NCBI GenBank assembly: GCA_001970855.1
Contig: LSSN01005445.1
Span: 1-10,337 of the forward strand
Source of the DNA: Smittium culicis
Lineage: Eukaryota; Kickxellomycota; Harpellomycetes; Harpellales; Legeriomycetaceae
Direction: 5' to 3'
Length of the DNA: 10,337 nt
Positions 6,293-10,337 of this stretch are shown in pieces. The translations under genes were made by a program, and so were the position numbers. Every line of letters begins with the position of its first letter. Position 1 is the first letter of the stretch. The notes beneath the pieces were generated by a model, which was not told the DNA's origin, did no database searches, and saw only the letters and a program-made list of their open reading frames with translations.

Positions 6293-7043
6293 TTATTCAA
6301 CGAATGTCTGGGTTTCCAAAGATATATTAGTTCTAGTTATAGTCAATGTTCTTGTTTGTTTTTCACTCGGGCTTTCAGATGATGTTGATGTTTCAATTAT
6401 GGCGGATGATGTTGACGTTTCAATTATGGTGGATGATGTGCTCAATGATGATGACCTGGTTGTTCTTGTTCTAGATCTTCTTGAAGATGTCGAAGAAGTG
6501 ATAGGAGTACTGGTTTCGTCTTCAGAAATTATTTGAATACTGGCTACGCTAGCCAAAGTTGCGTTGACTATTGAAGATAACAAAGGGGTGATATTTGTTG
6601 GTAGAGGAGTGATAGCTGGCCCATTGACAGTGACCCATGGTATAGGGCTAGGGAGAGGATCTGCTTTATTATAGTTCTCAGGACGATAGTTTGGACCATA
6701 TCCAAAGTCACCATTGTTGAGATCAAATTCATATCCGAAGTTATTTGGGGGGTTTTGTCCTAAAAATTTATGAAATTAAAATAAAAGCGTTTAGAAATAT
6801 TTTTACTCTTTTTTGTTATCTTATGAGTTTTGGAATGAATTTAAATAGAAATTTAAGTAATTTAAGTAGCTTGCCTGTGCTAGAATTTGGAGCCGGTGCA
6901 ATATCTAGTGGAAGAGATTCAGTGGGTGTACCTGTGACGGTTTGTAAGTCATTAGTGTTGTTTAAAGTTGAAATTTCTTGTCCTCTCACAATGAAAATAC
7001 CAAAAAGAAACACAGCTGCTCCAATATAAGATAAGTTCTTCAT
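6293..7043 (-). CDS. Secreted Ser/Thr-rich protein, two exons with a proposed GC-AG intron
   Basis: Exon 1 (7043-6875) encodes a signal peptide (about residues 1-21) and a Thr/Pro-rich segment with N-glycosylation sequons at N28 and N53. Exon 2 (6759-6293) continues with an N/G/Y-rich part (GQNPPNNFGYEFDLNNG), a Pro-rich part (PLPSPIPWVTVNGPAITPLP), and a Ser/Thr tail with an Arg patch (SSRRSRTRTTR) and a 9-residue tandem repeat. Joined, it would be 211 aa, ending FVE with no GPI tail, so it is probably secreted or bound to the wall by other means. The join is inferred: exon 2 has no start codon, a TAA lies in frame just upstream of its AG, and the phases fit. A frameshifted pseudogene is the alternative. 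I recognise no family. The N/Q/Y-rich stretch recalls the cell-wall gene at 1431-2192, but I see no clear homology. Confidence 0.6.
6378..6431 (-). repeat. 27-bp tandem repeat, two copies
   Basis: Copies at 6378-6404 and 6405-6431 differ at two bases, and a partial third (GATGATGTG) follows at 6432-6440. They encode AIIETSTSS and TIIETSTSS in the secreted protein (residues 167-184 of the spliced model). In-frame repeats of this kind are common in fungal surface proteins. Confidence 0.75.
6760..6874 (-). other. Proposed 115-nt GC-AG intron
   Basis: On the minus strand the boundary reads ACAG|GCAAGC at the 5' end and TTTTTAG|GACAAAAC at the 3' end. The base composition turns very AT-rich exactly at GCAAGC and returns to coding-like at the AG. 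Phase 1 is kept, giving a Gly codon (G+GA). GC-AG introns are a known minority class whose 5' site is otherwise close to consensus, as here. No TACTAAC is present; the best branch candidates are TTCTAAAC and TACTTAA, both weak. Alternatives in the same phase are GTACAC at 6931 and GTATTT at 7000. The latter would place most of exon 1 in the intron and join the signal peptide directly to GQNPPNNF. Confidence 0.45.
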
Positions 7044-7073
7044 TTCGATTATAAGTTGGTAAGTATAATGAAG

Positions 7074-7079
7074 TATATA
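7074..7079 (-). promoter_or_regulatory. TATA-like element of the secreted-protein gene
   Basis: TATATA sits 31-36 bp upstream of the start codon at 7043, rather close for yeast. A second candidate, TATATC, lies near 7091-7097. Either could serve; the assignment is weak. Confidence 0.3.
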
Positions 7080-7318
7080 AGTCGATTAAAGATATATTTT
7101 CGATATTTATTTGAGATTTTTAGGTAAATTGATTGTTTAAAGTAGTTTATTGAAAAGTAATTTAGTAGAAAATCCTCTATATTTATATGTTTCTGATCTG
7201 AAATATAAAATCCGATTTCCAGTATATTATGGAACTTGCTTATTTGATTTATAAGAATATATACTTATATAAAGCTTCCAGTAGATTGTAAAGAAAGTTT
7301 TACAAAAAATTTATACCT

Positions 7319-7332
7319 TGTGATTAATCACA
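7319..7332. repeat. 14-bp perfect palindrome TGTGATTAATCACA
   Basis: Perfect 7-bp arms with no spacer, about 280 bp upstream of the start codon of the minus-strand secreted-protein gene. It includes four G or C bases, so it is somewhat less likely to be chance than the pure AT palindromes nearby. It could be a dimer-protein site. Confidence 0.4.
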
Positions 7333-7475
7333 GTTTTTTCATAAGTAGCTAGTTAAATTATATTTTAATTATGGTCTAATAGGCAAAAATATAACGCGCC
7401 ACAAAAAGGTCAAAATATATAATAAGTATATATATTCAAACTTTCCTCATGATTCATAATTTTTTAATGAGCTAA

Positions 7476-7486
7476 ATTTATATTTA
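7476..7486 (+). other. ARS consensus match ATTTATATTTA
   Basis: An 11/11 match to the S. cerevisiae ARS core WTTTAYRTTTW. Matches are frequent by chance in DNA this AT-rich, and origin rules differ between yeasts, so this is only a candidate. Confidence 0.15.
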
Positions 7487-7635
7487 CTATAATATGTCTA
7501 ATCTATATTTCGAGGTATCTTCGAAGGAATTACCTTAGAGTATAATAAATAATAAGTTTAAAGAAATATTTTTATTTGACTTAAAAAAGTTTATTACAGC
7601 TTTATTCACCTATTTTAATTACGCCATTTTTTTAA

Positions 7636-7651
7636 TGCACATACTTGTGCA
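7636..7651. repeat. Inverted repeat TGCACA-N4-TGTGCA
   Basis: Six-base arms (7636-7641 and 7646-7651) around TACT. It is one of the few GC-containing motifs in the desert and lies 16 bp upstream of TATAAAA (7667-7673) and 29 bp upstream of the micro-ORF ATG, an operator-like placement. The 14-mer TTTTTTTAATGCAC leading into it also occurs at 3458-3471. Confidence 0.4.
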
Positions 7652-7679
7652 ATAATTATTGTAACGTATAAAATAAAAA

Positions 7680-7745
7680 ATGTCGAATTTATCTAAAAAA
7701 TTCTCCACAAATATGATGCACAGCTGTCTGTGTTATAGCGGATAA
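7680..7745 (+). CDS. Possible micro-ORF, 21 aa
   Basis: The frame begins in AAATAAAAAAATGTCG, close to the ideal yeast start context, and encodes MSNLSKKFSTNMMHSCLCYSG. The last ten codons lie in a small GC patch (CAC AGC TGT CTG TGT TAT AGC GGA), unlike the surroundings. TATAAAA lies just upstream, though closer than normal for a yeast promoter. It could be a short peptide gene, a first exon, or chance. No family is recognised. Confidence 0.15.
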   Translation: MSNLSKKFSTNMMHSCLCYSG

Positions 7746-7801
7746 TTTAATTTATAAAGTTTTGTTCATTTTATTATATATAGAAAAAAATTTTCTTTCA
7801 T

Positions 7802-7817
7802 TATGATTTAAATCATA
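7802..7817. repeat. 16-bp perfect palindrome TATGATTTAAATCATA
   Basis: Perfect 8-bp arms with no spacer. Only two G or C bases are involved, so chance is a fair explanation. Confidence 0.3.
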
Positions 7818-8830
7818 GGGCTTCTGAGTTTATATTTTTGGAATTAATGGCTAATTTTATTCAAACACACTATTTTTATCGAATATATATATTATTTCAT
7901 GCTACGATTAATCTAAAAAAATGATATAAGAATGTATAAACATTATCTGAATAATAATTGTCAAAAAGTATTAAACAAAGTAATAATTAAACTAATGGAT
8001 TATAACCATAATTTCGATAGGGTAATAATTTTTATAATTTCATTATAATAATATGCTACCCATAGATTGAGATATAAATATAGTAAAACTAAAGCTATTT
8101 TGAAATAAAAGCACTTGAAAGAATTCTAAGCCACCAAAAGTTGCGATTAAATGAAGGAAATTATAATAACCTTGTTGTTAATTTATGCTATATATACAAA
8201 AAATTAATAATTCATCCAACTCAAAGCTCTAATATTAAACTAACTTTATTTTTATAGCCAGTTAGATTGGTTTTACAAAATTTGATAATCTCAAAATAAA
8301 AAAATTCATAATTATATTTAATAAAATTTACATTTTCTCCTTACAACCCAAGGATAAAATTTTGAAAAACCACTTTTTTTCGATTATTAGTAAAAACTAA
8401 CAAATAATTAAAAAAAGCAAAACTAATAAATAAAAAAATGCTTTAAGCGTAAAAAAATAAAAATAATTAATAACTCAGACGAAAAAATCTGATTTCCTAA
8501 CTAATTTTAATAAATTCAATAATACTATTTATTTAAATTTTTATAATTGAATAAAAAATTATCATATGATTATTCATATTTTTGGAGGCTTCAGATAAAT
8601 GACTAATAAATTTAGAAAGACAATTAATCAATTAAATTTTGAATGATATTGATTAATTTTTTTTATACAAATACATATTCGGAATAATTTATCACTGATA
8701 ATAACTAAAAAATATTATAATGTTGTGAAATTAATTGTTTAAAATGCAAAAAAAAATGGAAAATCGATTTTTATCAAAAAAATGTGATTGAAAGCGCCTA
8801 TTTATTAATAGAATTAACAAAAGCAAAAAG

Positions 8831-8842
8831 CAGTAGCTACTG
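8831..8842. repeat. 12-bp palindrome CAGTAGCTACTG
   Basis: Perfect palindrome with six G or C bases, in a patch of slightly higher G+C. CAGTAG is repeated about 40 bp downstream (AACAGTAGTAG, near 8873-8880). Confidence 0.35.
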
Positions 8843-8975
8843 TATTAAAGTATCACATAAAAACAGAAAGAACAGTAGTAGAAAAGAGCTGAGAATTCAT
8901 TATTAAATATAATGCTATAATGTATATTAAAATGAATTAACAATTTAAAAAGACAATTCAAAAATAAAATTGAAA

Positions 8976-9797
8976 TAAATATAAATTTAATTATATCTAA
9001 ATAATGAATCTCATGCAAATAACTTTTAGGCTTTATGAAAATAATTATATTTGGTTTTTATTTTTACTTATAACTTGTATCTATTAAATAAATTATTACA
9101 GTTCAATTGAAATAAAATATAAACAGCAAAATTTTCAGGGAAAAAGTTCATTAATGTGATAGTTATTATAAATTTATCACAGGCTTATTATGAAAAAAAA
9201 CAATTTAATAAATATAAATTCATGTATTAAGCTTTAAATATTGATTAAAATAGCTTTTTTTTTTACAGAATAAGTCGGATTATAGTGTTTAAAAAATAAT
9301 TAAATTATAATGGAAAAAGTTTCATATTTAAAAACAAAACTATCAATACTAACATCATTTTTTTATTATATTATTATATGAAAGTAGATTTCTACCGATA
9401 TTTAAATTTAAGCCATTTAAAACAAGAAAATTTTTTTCGCATTTAAATAATTATCCCCAAAAAAATTGTATAGTGTTATCAATTTGATATGGATTTGATT
9501 TTATATATGCTTATGAGGTCTATTCGGAAAAACGTGTATTAAGTAGATTTGCAAGATAATTTATTCAAAAAAAATTTTTTTTATCTCTTAAATTGTTTTA
9601 AGATTGTAGTATCCTTCAAATTATTTAAATCGGAACTTTATTGATTTATTAAAATGACTAAAAAGATAATTATAAAATATAAATGAAACTATTCACTTTA
9701 TATACATTTAAAAATAAGTAGTTGTTATATTTAAATATCTTGGAAATGTTTATTGTTCAAGTTAAATTGAAGAGGCTTTTTAATGCATTTATATTTA
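8976..9797. other. Cluster of four ARS consensus matches
   Basis: Exact 11/11 matches to WTTTAYRTTTW lie on the minus strand at 8976-8986, 9209-9219 and 9674-9684, and on the plus strand at 9787-9797. The cluster could mark a replication origin, but the local A+T content makes several chance matches likely. Confidence 0.15.
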
Positions 9798-10014
9798 TAC
9801 ATGTATTAGTTAATATTGTGCTATAAATAAGTTGTACCAAATATTTAATGTTTTTTTTAATATAAATAATGTTGCCGATATACAACAAAGATATTTTGAA
9901 TAATAATCTCCCATTTATTTCATAAATTAGACATTTAAATTTGTCACTATTAAAATAATTTTGGTTTGAACTTTGAACTTTGAAAATGTAGTATTTCCTA
10001 ATAAATAAAATCAT
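9757..10014 (-). CDS. Doubtful 85-aa frame
   Basis: The frame opens with ATG (MILFIRKYYIFKVQSSNQNYF) and is rich in I, L, K, N, Y and F, as expected from translating AT-rich DNA. By a rough estimate from stop-codon frequency, an ATG-started frame this long is unusual but not impossible in 3.3 kb of such DNA. No domain, signal peptide or promoter is evident. It may be chance or a decayed gene. Confidence 0.1.
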   Translation of the reverse strand: MILFIRKYYIFKVQSSNQNYFNSDKFKCLIYEINGRLLFKISLLYIGNIIYIKKNIKYLVQLIYSTILTNTCININALKSLFNLT

Positions 10015-10337
10015 TTATATCTACTTTGGATTCTACAGGTTTATTGCTTTTATCAAATTATTTAAAAACTTGGCTATAAAAAGCTAAATATAGGATATTC
10101 AATTCGCGAATCAATTTTTTTCAATTCAAAAGATACCTAAAAAACTATCAATGGTAATCAGAATATTTTTTTCGCAATTTCGTACTAATTATGACTTTTA
10201 TAAACTATAACTCGATTTTATTAAAAGTTAAAAATATATACGTATAATTTTTTAAAGGATATTGAAATCTAAAAAAGTATACGCACAATGAAAATAAAAC
10301 TATGAATTTTTTTTGAAATTGTGAATACTTGAAAAAT

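Larger units (their letters stand above)
7044..10337. other. Gene-poor AT-rich spacer (second desert)
   Basis: About 3.3 kb with even lower G+C than the first desert and no gene I can support firmly. It contains a possible micro-ORF (7680-7745), palindromes (7319-7332, 7802-7817, 8831-8842), ARS-like matches and a weak 85-aa frame (9757-10014). No telomere repeats are present at the right edge. Confidence 0.6.

Noticed and set aside
6745..7029. 94-aa plus-strand frame
   Set aside because: Antisense to exon 1 and the proposed intron of the secreted-protein gene; no domain or promoter.
7059..7067. Minus-strand ATACTTACC, identical to the U1 snRNA 5' end
   Set aside because: The following bases do not match U1, and the position is the leader of the secreted-protein gene; a 9-base coincidence.
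8043..8177. 44-codon open minus-strand stretch with GC-richer part (HLIATFGGLEFFQ)
   Set aside because: No start codon except near its end and no clear splice acceptor; may be a relic, but cannot be supported.
9608..9620. TTGTAGTATCC resembling the U2 branch-recognition region
   Set aside because: Only about eight bases match; the surrounding U2 sequence is absent.

Overview
The window looks like nuclear DNA of a budding yeast (Saccharomycotina). It carries a yeast-type glutathione peroxidase, a fungal-size GINS subunit Psf2 and two Ser/Thr-rich secreted or cell-wall proteins. The genes have A-rich leaders and TATA boxes, and the spacers between them are extremely AT-rich. In PSF2 a CTG codon falls on a conserved hydrophobic position (W-L-A-I-L-L), so CTG is probably read as leucine and the CTG-Ser clade is unlikely. 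I cannot name the species.

Layout: 1-563 is a comparatively GC-rich upstream region ending in a clear TATA box. 564-1079 (+) is the glutathione peroxidase. 1080-1430 is a convergent spacer that holds a second copy of the same A-tract/TATA block with no gene after it. 1431-2192 (-) is a poly-Ser, GPI-type cell-wall protein. 2193-5507 is a 3.3-kb AT-rich desert containing one 130-bp GC island with a possible 46-aa gene, a 22-bp perfect palindrome with nearby repeats, and an MCB-like site. 5508-6047 (+) is PSF2. 6293-7043 (-) is a secreted Ser/Thr-rich protein that reads as one gene only if a 115-nt GC-AG intron is removed. 7044-10337 is a second AT-rich desert with a possible micro-ORF, palindromes and ARS-like matches, but no gene I can support firmly.

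The genes do not form a pathway. Psf2 is a core replication-helicase subunit, the peroxidase is a thiol-based peroxide scavenger or sensor, and the other two are surface or secreted proteins. The most unusual point is the 3' end of exon 1 in the 6.3-7.0 kb gene. Spliced, it gives a 211-aa Ser/Thr-rich protein. Unspliced, it gives a 75-aa secreted product ending in a strongly cationic, amphipathic 18-residue tail. No canonical point-centromere elements, tRNAs, transposons or CRISPR arrays were seen.
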